DNA of 64,000 bases, from NCBI RefSeq assembly GCF_001518015.1, contig NZ_LPUY01000095.1:62001-126000 (forward strand). The letters run 5' to 3'. The translations under genes were made by a program, and so were the position numbers. Position 1 is the stretch's first letter; the number at the start of each line of letters is the position of its first letter. Source of the DNA: Tritonibacter horizontis (GTDB lineage: Bacteria > Pseudomonadota > Alphaproteobacteria > Rhodobacterales > Rhodobacteraceae). This document shows, in pieces, positions 1-8,407 of this stretch. The notes beneath the pieces were generated by a model, which saw only the letters and a program-made list of their open reading frames with translations, ran no database searches and was not told the DNA's origin.

Positions 1-521
1 TGGGTTGCAGCATCGGTCAGTTCCATCGTTTCATGCACGTTTAGCTGCATTTTGATTGCCAGAGCTTCGCGACCGCGATTGAGGCGGCTTTTAATGGTGC
101 CGATCTTGACGCCACAGACTTCGGCCGCTTCTTCGTAGGAGTACTGCAGAACCCCGATCAAGGTCAGGACTTCGCGCTGTTCGGCGGGCAGCTGTTCAAG
201 CGCCGCCCGGAACTCTGCCAGTTGCAGATGTCCGTCGTGGTCGGGCTTGACCGAAATACTGTCCGTGATGGCACCGGTGGAATCCCCGACCTCGCGCGCG
301 GCTTTGCGGCGGCTCGAATAAAAGGTGTTGCGCAGGATCGTGAAGAGCCAGGCGCGCATGTTGGTGCCTTCCTGGAACTTGTCCAGATTGGTCCAGGCCT
401 TCAGGATCGTATCCTGCACCAGATCGTCGGCGGCCGCATCGTTTCGTGTCAGGCTCATGGCGAAGGCGCGCAGCACCTTCATGTGGCTGACCAGTTCAGC
501 CTTGGCATCTTGCCTGTTCAT
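1..521 (-). CDS. ecfG: EcfG-type general stress sigma factor (partial, 3' end outside window)
   Basis: The reverse strand reads open from an ATG at 521 to the window edge, 173 codons. The N-terminal part contains a sigma-70 region 2 (DDLVQDTILKAWTNL, then RAWLFTILRN) and the later part a region 4 helix-turn-helix (LPAEQREVLTLIGVLQYSYE, then IGTIKSRLNRGREAL). The start overlaps the stop of nepR by ATGA, so the two are co-translated. The neighbours nepR and phyR make this the sigma factor of the alphaproteobacterial general stress response; on sequence alone it is an ECF sigma factor. Its C-terminal end is not visible. Confidence 0.9.
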   Translation of the reverse strand, partial: MNRQDAKAELVSHMKVLRAFAMSLTRNDAAADDLVQDTILKAWTNLDKFQEGTNMRAWLFTILRNTFYSSRRKAAREVGDSTGAITDSISVKPDHDGHLQLAEFRAALEQLPAEQREVLTLIGVLQYSYEEAAEVCGVKIGTIKSRLNRGREALAIKMQLNVHETMELTDAAT

Positions 522-715
522 TCTTCGACCTCCCCATCGTCGGTCGGGGTGTCGGGTCCGCTGGCCTCCTGCGTGGCGACGTGAATTTTGTCGAGACGGT
601 CTAGAAGATCCATCAACTGCGGCGGCAAATCCGCATTCGCGTCCTCTTCGAAAACCTTTTTCAGATTTTCGTCGATCAGACTGTCCCATGGCTGTGATTT
701 TGGCATTTGTGCCAT
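518..715 (-). CDS. nepR: NepR-like anti-sigma factor
   Basis: A 65-residue acidic protein with the NepR core: IDENLKKVFEED followed by LPPQLMDLLDRLDK. NepR holds EcfG inactive and is itself captured by phosphorylated PhyR. I chose the ATG at 715 because AGGAG lies about 7 bases upstream; an upstream in-frame ATG at 733 lacks such a site. The stop overlaps the ecfG start (518-521), which would keep the sigma/anti-sigma ratio fixed. It is divergent from phyR, across a 114-base gap holding the two-way stress promoter. Confidence 0.88.
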   Translation of the reverse strand: MAQMPKSQPWDSLIDENLKKVFEEDANADLPPQLMDLLDRLDKIHVATQEASGPDTPTDDGEVEE

Positions 716-770
716 TCGTTTCTCCTGCAACACCTTGTACTGTCCACCTCAGTTAAATTTTGCATATCAT

Positions 771-801
771 GGAACAAACGCAACTGCTGAGCGTTTGTTC
801 C
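771..801. promoter_or_regulatory. Symmetric two-way EcfG promoter between nepR-ecfG and phyR
   Basis: A 31-bp inverted repeat with 11-bp arms (GGAACAAACGC and its complement, 9-bp centre). On the plus strand GGAAC (771-775) is followed after 16 bases by CGTT (792-795); on the minus strand GGAAC (801-797) is followed after 16 bases by CGTT (780-777). Both match the known EcfG consensus GGAAC-N16/17-CGTT, so one palindrome can drive phyR rightwards and nepR-ecfG leftwards. The match is seen; activity is inferred. Confidence 0.8.
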
Positions 802-829
802 GATAAATGTTGGTGACAGGAGAAAAACA

Positions 830-1651
830 TTGTCGACTACAACAACCGGACATGCCCTTACTCTGTCGGACCTAATCACACCTCATTTGCCCTACCTGCG
901 TCGCTATGCGCGGGCGCTGACAGGGGCGCAGCAATCCGGGGATACCTATGCGGCCTCCACCCTAGAGGCGATTCTTGCGGATCCCAGCTGCTTTGAGGCG
1001 CAGACCCTTGGTGGGAAAGTGGCTCTTTTCAAGGTGTTCCATACGCTGTGGGGCAGTTCCGGCCAGCCGGTCCCCGAGGTCGAAGAAGGCCCGCGGTCCC
1101 GGGCGCTGCAGCATCTGGCTGCCTTGACCCCCAATACCCGCGAGGCGCTTTTGCTGCATACCGTCGAAAGCCTCTCTTTCGGCGAAATCGCCGAGGTGAT
1201 GCGGATCGAACCCGAAGAAGCCGGGCAGCTGTTCCAGCTGGCGCGGGACGAGATGCAGCAATCGGTGACCGGCAAGATCATGATCATCGAGGATGAGGCG
1301 ATCATCGCCATGGATCTTGAAGGCATCTGCACCATGATGGGCCACGAGGTGACCGGCATCGCCCGCACCCGGACCAGCGCAGTTGCCCTGGGAAACAAGA
1401 TCAAACCGGATCTGATTCTGGCCGACATCCAGCTGGCGGACAACTCCAGCGGCATCGACGCGGTGGCCGATTTGCTGGAAACCATGGGCGACGTGCCTGT
1501 CATCTTTATCACCGCCTTTCCCGAACGCTTGCTGACCGGCGAGCGTCATGAACCGGCGTTCATGATCGCCAAGCCCTATGTGCCGGATCAGGTGATTTCG
1601 GCAATCAGCCAGGCGATGTTCTTTGCGTCGACGGATACGCTGACCAGCTGA
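830..1651 (+). CDS. phyR: PhyR, anti-anti-sigma response regulator
   Basis: A 273-residue protein with an N-terminal ECF-sigma-like domain (about 10-140, including LTPNTREALLLHTVESLSFGE) and a C-terminal receiver domain (about 148-270). The receiver has the acidic pair E154/D155, the phosphate-accepting D199 in LILADIQL, T228 and K248 before proline. When phosphorylated, PhyR binds NepR and frees EcfG. The start is TTG at 830, with CAGGAG 8 bases upstream; no better ATG lies in frame. Transcription starts from the symmetric EcfG promoter, which gives positive feedback. The cognate HWE/HisKA2-type kinase is not in the window. Confidence 0.93.
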   Translation: MSTTTTGHALTLSDLITPHLPYLRRYARALTGAQQSGDTYAASTLEAILADPSCFEAQTLGGKVALFKVFHTLWGSSGQPVPEVEEGPRSRALQHLAALTPNTREALLLHTVESLSFGEIAEVMRIEPEEAGQLFQLARDEMQQSVTGKIMIIEDEAIIAMDLEGICTMMGHEVTGIARTRTSAVALGNKIKPDLILADIQLADNSSGIDAVADLLETMGDVPVIFITAFPERLLTGERHEPAFMIAKPYVPDQVISAISQAMFFASTDTLTS

Positions 1652-1820
1652 TCTGTGACTATCGCAGGCGTCGGGCCTTCTGTCTTGGTGACAAGACCGG
1701 GGGCCCGATGTCGTTGGTCTGAGGCAACGGGTCGGCAGCGACGTGACAGGTGCCGCGCCTGTGCTGTTGCCGCATGGCATATCGCCGGCGTCCTGCCGAT
1801 TTCGGCGTTGAAAAAGAAAA

Positions 1821-1851
1821 AGCCCTGCACACTTTGGACGTCTGCAGGGCT
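1821..1851 (-). terminator. Rho-independent terminator after dps
   Basis: AGCCCTGCA (1821-1829) pairs with TGCAGGGCT (1843-1851) around a 13-base loop. In the minus direction a T-rich tract follows (TTTTTCTTTTT), as expected for the end of dps. It can also stop phyR transcripts coming from the left, although the plus-strand T tract is only four long. Confidence 0.75.
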
Positions 1852-1872
1852 TTTAAATGAATGCGTGCAATC

Positions 1873-2370
1873 CTACGAGGCAGATAAGGACCGCAGCATC
1901 CAAGCCGCTTTTTCGTGGAAGGCCGCGCGCTCGGTGGCCAGATCGCCGGTCACCATATCCTTGCGCTTTTCAGCCAGTTCGATCAGGGCGTGCAGGCGAT
2001 GGGCGAGCCGCATATGGTCGCGCTCCAGGTCCTGGCACATTTCCCCGGCGCTGGGCATCTGTCCGAGATCGTCAACAATGCTGTCGGACAGAACACCGCC
2101 GATTTTGGCCGGCGTGAGATGGCCCAGGGCGCGGATGCGTTCCGCAAGATCGTCGGCGGCGGTGAACATGTTCTTGTACTGCTCTTCCGTCAGGTTGTGC
2201 AGTGAGAAGAACAAGGGCCCTTCGACGTTCCAGTGATAGATATGGGTCTTGAGCGTCAGGCGATAGGTGTCGGCCAAAACGTCGCTCAGACCTTCGGCAA
2301 TGGGAGACGTGTCCCGAACGCCGGTTTTCACAGGAGCGATTTGCGGTTTTACGTCGAGTGCGGTGGTCAT
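1873..2370 (-). CDS. dps: Dps-family DNA protection / ferritin-like protein
   Basis: A 165-residue protein of normal Dps length. The ferroxidase ligands are in register: H46 and H58 (HWNVEGPLFFSLHNL), E62, D73 and E77 (AADDLAERI). Dps forms a 12-subunit shell that oxidises and stores Fe(II) with peroxide and protects DNA in starvation. It lies 47 bases downstream of the DUF1328 gene in the same direction and is followed by a clear terminator. The EcfG-type promoter upstream of the pair suggests control by the general stress sigma factor encoded next door; this is inference from the motif. Confidence 0.93.
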   Translation of the reverse strand: MTTALDVKPQIAPVKTGVRDTSPIAEGLSDVLADTYRLTLKTHIYHWNVEGPLFFSLHNLTEEQYKNMFTAADDLAERIRALGHLTPAKIGGVLSDSIVDDLGQMPSAGEMCQDLERDHMRLAHRLHALIELAEKRKDMVTGDLATERAAFHEKAAWMLRSLSAS

Positions 2371-2417
2371 TGTGTCTCCTTGTCGGTTTGAGGGTGTCGG
2401 TCGTCTTCAGGCCGCGG

Positions 2418-2579
2418 TCAGCGGCGGACGGCGCGGAACACCAGAGCGGCGATGAACATCACCAGGAAGATGAAAAACAGGATTTGCGCGATCCCGGCCG
2501 AGGCGCTGGCGATGCCACCAAACCCGAAGACGGCGGCGATCAGGGCGATCACCAGGAATGTAAGTGCCCAACTCAGCAT
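2418..2579 (-). CDS. DUF1328 small membrane protein (YtjA family)
   Basis: A 53-residue protein made of two hydrophobic segments (about 1-18 and 30-48) joined by a Gly/Ala/Ser-rich turn ([11 protein letters not shown]) and ending in RAVRR. It matches the DUF1328/YtjA family of very small inner-membrane proteins, often stress-induced and of unknown function. The ATG at 2579 is preceded by GGAGACAAGCC, a usable ribosome binding site. It is the first gene of a two-gene unit with dps. Confidence 0.8.
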   Translation of the reverse strand: MLSWALTFLVIALIAAVFGFGGIASASAGIAQILFFIFLVMFIAALVFRAVRR

Positions 2580-2633
2580 GGCTTGTCTCCTTACCGTGTC
2601 ATAGTGCCTGCCCGCTGCAGGCTTCGATAAGGG

Positions 2634-2658
2634 AACTGTGGAGGCGGTGTTTTGTTCC
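2634..2658 (-). promoter_or_regulatory. EcfG-type promoter for the DUF1328-dps unit
   Basis: On the minus strand GGAAC (2658-2654) is followed after 16 bases by AGTT (2637-2634), one base off the GGAAC-N16/17-CGTT consensus at its least conserved position. It lies 55 bases before the DUF1328 start. Dps and small membrane proteins are common members of the EcfG regulon, which supports the reading. Confidence 0.55.
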
Positions 2659-2770
2659 ACTCGGGCTGCGGGTTTTATCGCGCTGACGGGCGGGGCGCGC
2701 GCCCTGCACCCGGTTGCGCCCTGCCGCACGTTGGCGCCAAGGCCCGCAGAGACGCCGGCGCGCGGGGCGT

Positions 2771-3594
<824 letters not shown>

Positions 3595-3598
<4 letters not shown>

Positions 3599-3978
3599 TT
3601 CGGGCTCACCACCAGTTCAACGCGGGAAAATCCGGCGGCGGCCAGATCGCGCAGCAGCCCGGCTGCCGTTGTGGCCTCCAGCGCGCTATCAGCCCGCAGC
3701 TGCAAGACGGCCTCCGTGGCCGAGGTCTGGGCAAGATGGGCCAGGGCGGCCTCGCCCTCCTGCCCGTCAAAGGACAGGCGGCCTGTCTTGTCCACATAAA
3801 GCGTTGTTTCGGCGTCGAGTGGCGCGTCGAGATCCGCCGTCGGCGGGGTCACCTCAAACGGGTCTGGCTGTGCCAGGCGCGAGGTCATGAGGAAGAAGAT
3901 CAACAACAAGAAGACGACGTTGATCATCGGCACGATTGATTCCGCACGCGGGCGTCGGGGGGGCTCGGTCAGGTCCAT
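3595..3978 (-). CDS. exbD: ExbD/TolR-family biopolymer transport protein (second copy)
   Basis: A 127-residue protein: short cytoplasmic N-terminus, one membrane helix (about 15-33, IVPMINVVFLLLIFFLMTS, with the family's Asp replaced by Asn), then a periplasmic domain. ExbD pairs with ExbB to form the proton channel that energises TonB. Having Asn in MINVVFLL where the other copy has Asp (MIDVVFLL) is notable, because that Asp carries protons in classical ExbD. It overlaps tonB by 4 bases and follows the first exbD after 6 bases. Confidence 0.87.
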
Positions 3979-3984
3979 CGCGGC

Positions 3985-4362
3985 TCACTCCACCAGGACG
4001 ACCGAAGTGAAGCCTTCGGATCGCAACATTTCGGTCAGCGTGACGATCCGTTGCAGATCCGCGCCCTCTTTGCCGCGTAGAATGAGCACATCGGATTTGG
4101 TCTCGACCAGCGGCAGCAACGCCGCGGTGAGGCCGGTTTCCGCGACGGGGCGACCGTTCAGAAACAGCTGCGTGGGAGCCACATCAATCAGGCGGGGCGG
4201 CCCGCTGTAATCGCCGCCCCCCGCAGCCAGCGGCAGCGACAGCGCGGCATCGACGCCAAACCGCGAGGCCAGCATGAAAAAAACCAAAAGCAGGAACACC
4301 ACATCGATCATCGGCGTCAGGCTGGGCTTGCGTCGGGGACGCTGTGGCGGGTCCAGAAGCAA
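3985..4362 (-). CDS. exbD: ExbD/TolR-family biopolymer transport protein (first copy)
   Basis: A 125-residue ExbD with the canonical membrane segment LTPMIDVVFLLLVFFMLAS (the proton-carrying Asp present) and a periplasmic domain ending LRSEGFTSVVLVE. It starts 6 bases after exbB. Two unequal ExbD proteins in one operon suggest a hetero-oligomeric ExbD dimer, one with and one without the key Asp; this is inference. Confidence 0.88.
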   Translation of the reverse strand: MLLDPPQRPRRKPSLTPMIDVVFLLLVFFMLASRFGVDAALSLPLAAGGGDYSGPPRLIDVAPTQLFLNGRPVAETGLTAALLPLVETKSDVLILRGKEGADLQRIVTLTEMLRSEGFTSVVLVE

Positions 4363-4368
4363 AGCGGG

Positions 4369-5313
4369 TTACTCCGCCGCCAGACGGAGCGCACGGGGGG
4401 TGTCGCTGACAAACAGGCGTGTGGCGCTGTCTTCGACGTCACGGCGGATGCGGTCCACCACCGCTTCGAACCAGGTCAGGGCGGCCGAGGCTGGAATGGC
4501 GACGGCCATGCCCGCTGCGGTGGTCAGGAGCGCCTCCCAGATACCGCCCGCCAGCATCGACGGATCCGCTTTGGATCCGGCAGTTTGCAGCGCCTGAAAG
4601 GCTGCGATCATGCCCAGCACGGTGCCAAGCAGACCCAGCAGCGGTGCAATCGTCGATATCAGTTCCAGCGCGCCAAGCCCGCTGCGCGCCGATGCCAGTT
4701 CCCGTTTTGCAATCCGCGCGGTTTCCTCGCGCGCATGGGCGTCTGGCAGGTTGCGCAGGGCGGTGAGGGCAGCATTGACCACTTTGGAGCGCACGCCCCG
4801 CCGGCCTGCGACAATGGCGATGGCGCGCTCGGCATCCCCGGCCTCGTAGGCGGCGACCGCCTTGCGGGCCTTGCCCCGGGACCAGGCCCCGATCAGCGCC
4901 AGACGCCAGATTTTCCACAGGATCAGAGTCAGCGTAATCACCGAAAGGGCAGCAATCGCCCAGATGGACGGCCCGCCGTTGCGCAGGAATTCTTCGGCGG
5001 CGTCATAGGCGCCTTGTGCGATGTCCTCGATGGTTTCCGGTGCGGTGGCGGGTGGCGTATTCGCACTCTCTGTGGTCTGTTGCGCATCGGCGAGTTCCTG
5101 CGGCAGCGCCGGGCGCGTCGGCGCCGTCTCAGCGGACTCTGGCGCGGTTGGCGCTGCCAAGGGCACGTCTGACGGCGTCTGCGGTGCCGTTGGCACCGGC
5201 AATTCTGTCGCAACGCTGGGCACCGGGCTTTGGCCGAGGGTCGGTTCGGTGGCTTGCGCGCCGGCCAGAACGGGCAACAGGACAAAGAATGTCAGGGCGA
5301 TGGGCGTCTTCAT
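4369..5313 (-). CDS. exbB: ExbB/TolQ/MotA-family proton channel protein
   Basis: A 314-residue protein that starts with a signal-like segment (MKTPIALTFFVLLPVLAGAQA), a Pro/Ala/Thr-rich periplasmic stretch (about 20-115), then three membrane helices with the ExbB core LELISTIAPLLGLLGTVLGM and EALLTTAAGMAVAIPA. The N-terminal extension occurs in many proteobacterial ExbB proteins. I chose the ATG at 5313 for its upstream GGAG and the signal peptide; the open frame extends to 5445 but that part is not protein-like. It has its own promoter-like site behind the SIP gene, so it may be transcribed apart from the transport genes. Confidence 0.9.
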   Translation of the reverse strand: MKTPIALTFFVLLPVLAGAQATEPTLGQSPVPSVATELPVPTAPQTPSDVPLAAPTAPESAETAPTRPALPQELADAQQTTESANTPPATAPETIEDIAQGAYDAAEEFLRNGGPSIWAIAALSVITLTLILWKIWRLALIGAWSRGKARKAVAAYEAGDAERAIAIVAGRRGVRSKVVNAALTALRNLPDAHAREETARIAKRELASARSGLGALELISTIAPLLGLLGTVLGMIAAFQALQTAGSKADPSMLAGGIWEALLTTAAGMAVAIPASAALTWFEAVVDRIRRDVEDSATRLFVSDTPRALRLAAE

Positions 5314-5458
5314 GGCAGGCTCCGTGTAGCGGCACTTGGCTCGGTCTCTGCCCGCGAGGGGGCAGGATCCGCAGTTCGGTTGGCTACACGAGGGCTCCGG
5401 TGACGGAGATCCATCGCGATTGGCTAAGGGTGGGCGCGATTGCACCCGTCGAGTCTGG

Positions 5459-5487
5459 CGGATATTTTAACATAGCTTTTTTGTCAA
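5459..5487 (-). promoter_or_regulatory. Likely sigma-70 promoter for exbB-exbD-exbD-tonB
   Basis: On the minus strand TTGACA (5487-5482) is followed after 17 bases by TATCCG (5464-5459), in an AT-rich stretch right after the stop of the siderophore-interacting protein gene. The -35 is perfect and the -10 is weak. I found no convincing iron-regulator box overlapping it. Confidence 0.45.
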
Positions 5488-5488
5488 G

Positions 5489-6574
5489 TTAAGACTCTAG
5501 CCCGCCCGCCGCTGGTCGGGTCCAATAGGCCGCCACATAATGCTTCTTGCTGTCCACGCCTGCGGCCTTGAGATGGGCGCGCAGCGTCTGGGCCGCGGCC
5601 TTTTCTGCGGCAAGCCAGATCATCTGATCGAGGTCAGGGCCGGGGGTGTCGTCAAGGTCCGTGATCGCCAACGCGCCGAGGTTCTGGTCAGGGTCCGCCG
5701 TGCGATGCGTGACCGAGAAGCCGGGATGCTCTGGCAGCGGGTAGCCGGTTGAGGACGGATGCGTGTGTTCAAGCACGACCTGGCCGCGCGCCTGTGCGGG
5801 CAGGTCGGCCAGAATGCGCGCAACGGCAGGAAATCCGGTTTCATCGGCATAGATCCGTATGGCCGTGGTCTGGGGAATGCCGCCGCCGCCGGGCCCGGTC
5901 AGGCCGATCTGGCTGCCAGGTTGCGCCCGCCGCGCCCATTCTGTTGTGCGGCCTCCGTCATGTTCAAAGATGTCAAAGACCAACCGCCCGGTTGCCGCGT
6001 CCATGTCGCGCACCGTATAGACCGGGCGGTGCAGCAGCGCCTCGCCTTTCGGCCAGACGGTCAGGCCGGTGTCGGACAAATAGGGCCATTGCGGCGTGCT
6101 CAGGTCTGCATCCGGCATGGCCAGCCGGAAATGGATCGCATCGGGGGTGAATTGGGACAGGTCCTCGGCATCGGCGACCACCCGCAGGAAGCCGCCGGCG
6201 ATCTGGGTGACCTCGCGGATCGTGATGAACTGAAAGTTCGGCGGCCGACGCCCGGCCTGCTCTTGCGCGTCCGACCACGCCATCGCAGCCCCGACCTCTG
6301 GCGCCAGCTCGGCGATGGTATCGCTCAGGCTTTCCTTGAGAACATAGAGCCAGTCAGCCCGGCTGGATCCGACCTGCACATGGGCAACGCCGTCGCGTAG
6401 CAGAAAACTATAGTTGCCATAGTCGGTCGCGATCTGGGTTTCCTGATCCGTATTGGTGACGACAGGCAGGTCAAACTGCGCCGCGCGAGCGAGGATCTCG
6501 GCCTGGACCGTGGCAAAGGGTAGCCCCGGGAGCGGGGTTTGCGCCTCGAATGTGAACTGGTCTTGCAAGGACAT
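5489..6574 (-). CDS. Siderophore-interacting protein (FAD-dependent ferric reductase)
   Basis: A 361-residue protein in two parts. Residues about 15-100 resemble DUF2218 (VTNTDQETQIATDYGNYSF); residues about 118-355 form the SIP FAD/NAD(P)H domain, with FITIREVTQIAGGFLRV, VYTVRDMD, GLTGPGGGG and a C-terminal YVAAYWTRPA. Family members reduce imported ferric siderophores in the cytoplasm to release Fe(II). It follows the ATPase gene by 12 bases in the transport operon, which fits the final iron-release step. The siderophore itself cannot be told from sequence. Confidence 0.88.
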   Translation of the reverse strand: MSLQDQFTFEAQTPLPGLPFATVQAEILARAAQFDLPVVTNTDQETQIATDYGNYSFLLRDGVAHVQVGSSRADWLYVLKESLSDTIAELAPEVGAAMAWSDAQEQAGRRPPNFQFITIREVTQIAGGFLRVVADAEDLSQFTPDAIHFRLAMPDADLSTPQWPYLSDTGLTVWPKGEALLHRPVYTVRDMDAATGRLVFDIFEHDGGRTTEWARRAQPGSQIGLTGPGGGGIPQTTAIRIYADETGFPAVARILADLPAQARGQVVLEHTHPSSTGYPLPEHPGFSVTHRTADPDQNLGALAITDLDDTPGPDLDQMIWLAAEKAAAQTLRAHLKAAGVDSKKHYVAAYWTRPAAGGLES

Positions 6575-6586
6575 GAGCGGGCCTTC

Positions 6587-7369
6587 TCAGCTTGGGATGA
6601 CGTGCGGAGTGCCGTGATTGGGGTCGGCGATGATCGTGCAGGGCAGGTTGAACACCTCGCCCATCATGGTTTCGGTGATGACGGAGCTGGGGGGGCCTTC
6701 GCTGTGGACCGTGCCGCCGCGCAGCGCGATCACATGGTCGCAGTAGCGGGCGGCGAGATTGATATCGTGCAGCACCATGGCGACGGTGCGCCCGGTGTCG
6801 CGATTGAGACGGCGCACCAGGTCCAGCAGCTCGATCTGATGCGGCAGGTCGAGATAGGTCGTCGGCTCGTCCAGCAGCACCAACTGGGTTTCCTGGGCCA
6901 GAGCCATGGCGATCCAGGCCCGTTGGCGCTGGCCGCCGGACAGGGTGTGAAGGCTGCGATCTTCGAGTCCCTCCAACCCCGTCGCTGCGATGGCCGTTGC
7001 GACGGCTGTTGCGTCTTTGGCCGAATATTGCCGCCATGCCGATTGATGCGGTGTGCGCCCGCGCAGGACCAGATCCCGGACACTCAGCCCTTCGGGGGCG
7101 AGCGGCGACTGCGGCAGGATCGCCAGCCTGCGCGCCACCGATTTGCTGTTTTGTGCGGCGATGGCTTTGCCGTCCAGGATCACTTGGCCCGCGCTGGCCT
7201 GCTGCAACCGCGCCAGACTGCGCAGAAGGGTGGATTTGCCGCAGGCATTCGGCCCGACAATGGCAGTGACGGCGCCGTCCGGCACCGAAACCGAAAGCTG
7301 GTCCAGTACCTGTGTGTCGGCAAAATTGACGCTGAGTTCCTGCGCGCTGAGGCGGGTGTGGGGTGGCAT
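6587..7369 (-). CDS. Iron-siderophore ABC transporter ATP-binding protein (FepC/FecE type)
   Basis: A 260-residue ATPase with Walker A GPNACGKSTLL, Q-loop in ILPQSPLAPEGLSV, signature LSGGQRQRAWIAMALAQ, Walker B LVLLDEPTTYLDL and the switch His in MVLHDINLAARYCDHVI. The TTYLDL form is typical of ferric-siderophore importers. It starts 3 bases after the permease gene and is followed by the siderophore reductase gene, completing a FecCD-type importer. Confidence 0.92.
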   Translation of the reverse strand: MPPHTRLSAQELSVNFADTQVLDQLSVSVPDGAVTAIVGPNACGKSTLLRSLARLQQASAGQVILDGKAIAAQNSKSVARRLAILPQSPLAPEGLSVRDLVLRGRTPHQSAWRQYSAKDATAVATAIAATGLEGLEDRSLHTLSGGQRQRAWIAMALAQETQLVLLDEPTTYLDLPHQIELLDLVRRLNRDTGRTVAMVLHDINLAARYCDHVIALRGGTVHSEGPPSSVITETMMGEVFNLPCTIIADPNHGTPHVIPS

Positions 7370-7372
7370 GGG

Positions 7373-8407
7373 TCAGAGCGCTCCCTTGCGAAATTGGGTG
7401 AACAGCAGCCACATCAGGACCGGGGCGCCGATCACGGCGGTGAAAACCCCGGCGGGCAATTGCACGAGCGGGACAAAACGCGCCGCCGTGTCCGCGCCAA
7501 GGGTGACCAGCGCACCGACCAGTGCAGCCGCAAAGAGCGCCGGCGCGGCAGTGCCCAGCACCCGGCGGGCAATCGGGCCCGCCACAAAGGCCACAAAGGG
7601 CAGCGGCCCGGCGACGCTGACAGCCAATGCCGCCAGCAGGACCCCGGTACAGGTGATCCCCAACCGCAGCAGCGGCAACGGCAATCCAAACCCCAGCGCC
7701 ATATCGTCCGGCAGGGTCAGCCGGTTGAGCGGGAATTGCAGCCAGGCGACGACAGGGATCAGGGCCAGCAGGCCGCCCCAGATCAGCGCCGCATCCGACA
7801 GTTGACGCGCCTTGAGCGAACCGGTCAGCCATTGCGCCATATCGGCGGCGCGCTGTTCATCCGTCATGCTCAGCAGCAGATCGCTGGTCGCGCCGAGGGT
7901 GAGGCTGGCGCCGATGCCGACCAGGATCAAACGATAAGGGTCGAGCCCGCCGCCAGGGCGCCGGTCCCAGGCCAATGCGATGACAAGCGCTGCTGATACA
8001 AGTCCGCCCAGCAAGGCCCAGGGCAGCACCATGCGCGCCGAGCCGAACAGCAGGATCGCCAGCACCGCGCCACAGCTTGCCCCCGCGTTGAACCCGATCA
8101 CATCTGGCGAGGCCATCGGGTTGCGCAGCATCGACTGGAACAGCGCGCCGGACAGGCCCAGGGCGGCCCCGGCACCGATGGCAACCAGAATGCGCGGTAG
8201 CCGATGATCCAGCAAGATCATGCCTTCGATCGCGCCGGCCTTGGTGGTCAGGGCCGCCCATAACTCGGAGACGCCGACCGGGTAGCTGCCCAGGGTCAGC
8301 GCCAGAAGCGCCATGGCGGCGATCAGCAGGCACAGGCCAGATCCGCAGGCCAGATTGCGGCGCGAGGCCTGAAAGGACAACGAACCCATCCGAATGGTGA
8401 ACATCAT
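7373..8407 (-). CDS. FecCD-family iron-siderophore ABC permease (second subunit)
   Basis: A 344-residue hydrophobic protein with about ten membrane segments and the family hallmarks LPRILVAIGAGAALGLSGALF, QSMLRNPMASPDVIGFNAGAS and, near the C-terminus, AGPLPFVAFVAGPIARRV. Two FecCD subunits normally form the import channel. It overlaps the preceding permease gene by ATGA (8404-8407). The start has two adjacent Met codons; I kept the first, the overlapping one. Confidence 0.92.
   Translation of the reverse strand: MMFTIRMGSLSFQASRRNLACGSGLCLLIAAMALLALTLGSYPVGVSELWAALTTKAGAIEGMILLDHRLPRILVAIGAGAALGLSGALFQSMLRNPMASPDVIGFNAGASCGAVLAILLFGSARMVLPWALLGGLVSAALVIALAWDRRPGGGLDPYRLILVGIGASLTLGATSDLLLSMTDEQRAADMAQWLTGSLKARQLSDAALIWGGLLALIPVVAWLQFPLNRLTLPDDMALGFGLPLPLLRLGITCTGVLLAALAVSVAGPLPFVAFVAGPIARRVLGTAAPALFAAALVGALVTLGADTAARFVPLVQLPAGVFTAVIGAPVLMWLLFTQFRKGAL

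Noticed and set aside
6539-7996. Long plus-strand frame of 485 codons opposite the iron transporter genes
   Set aside because: It is a shadow of two clearly coding genes on the minus strand, rich in Gln/His/Arg and without homology. The same applies to long frames at 46399-47886, 48874-50457 and 56675-58537.
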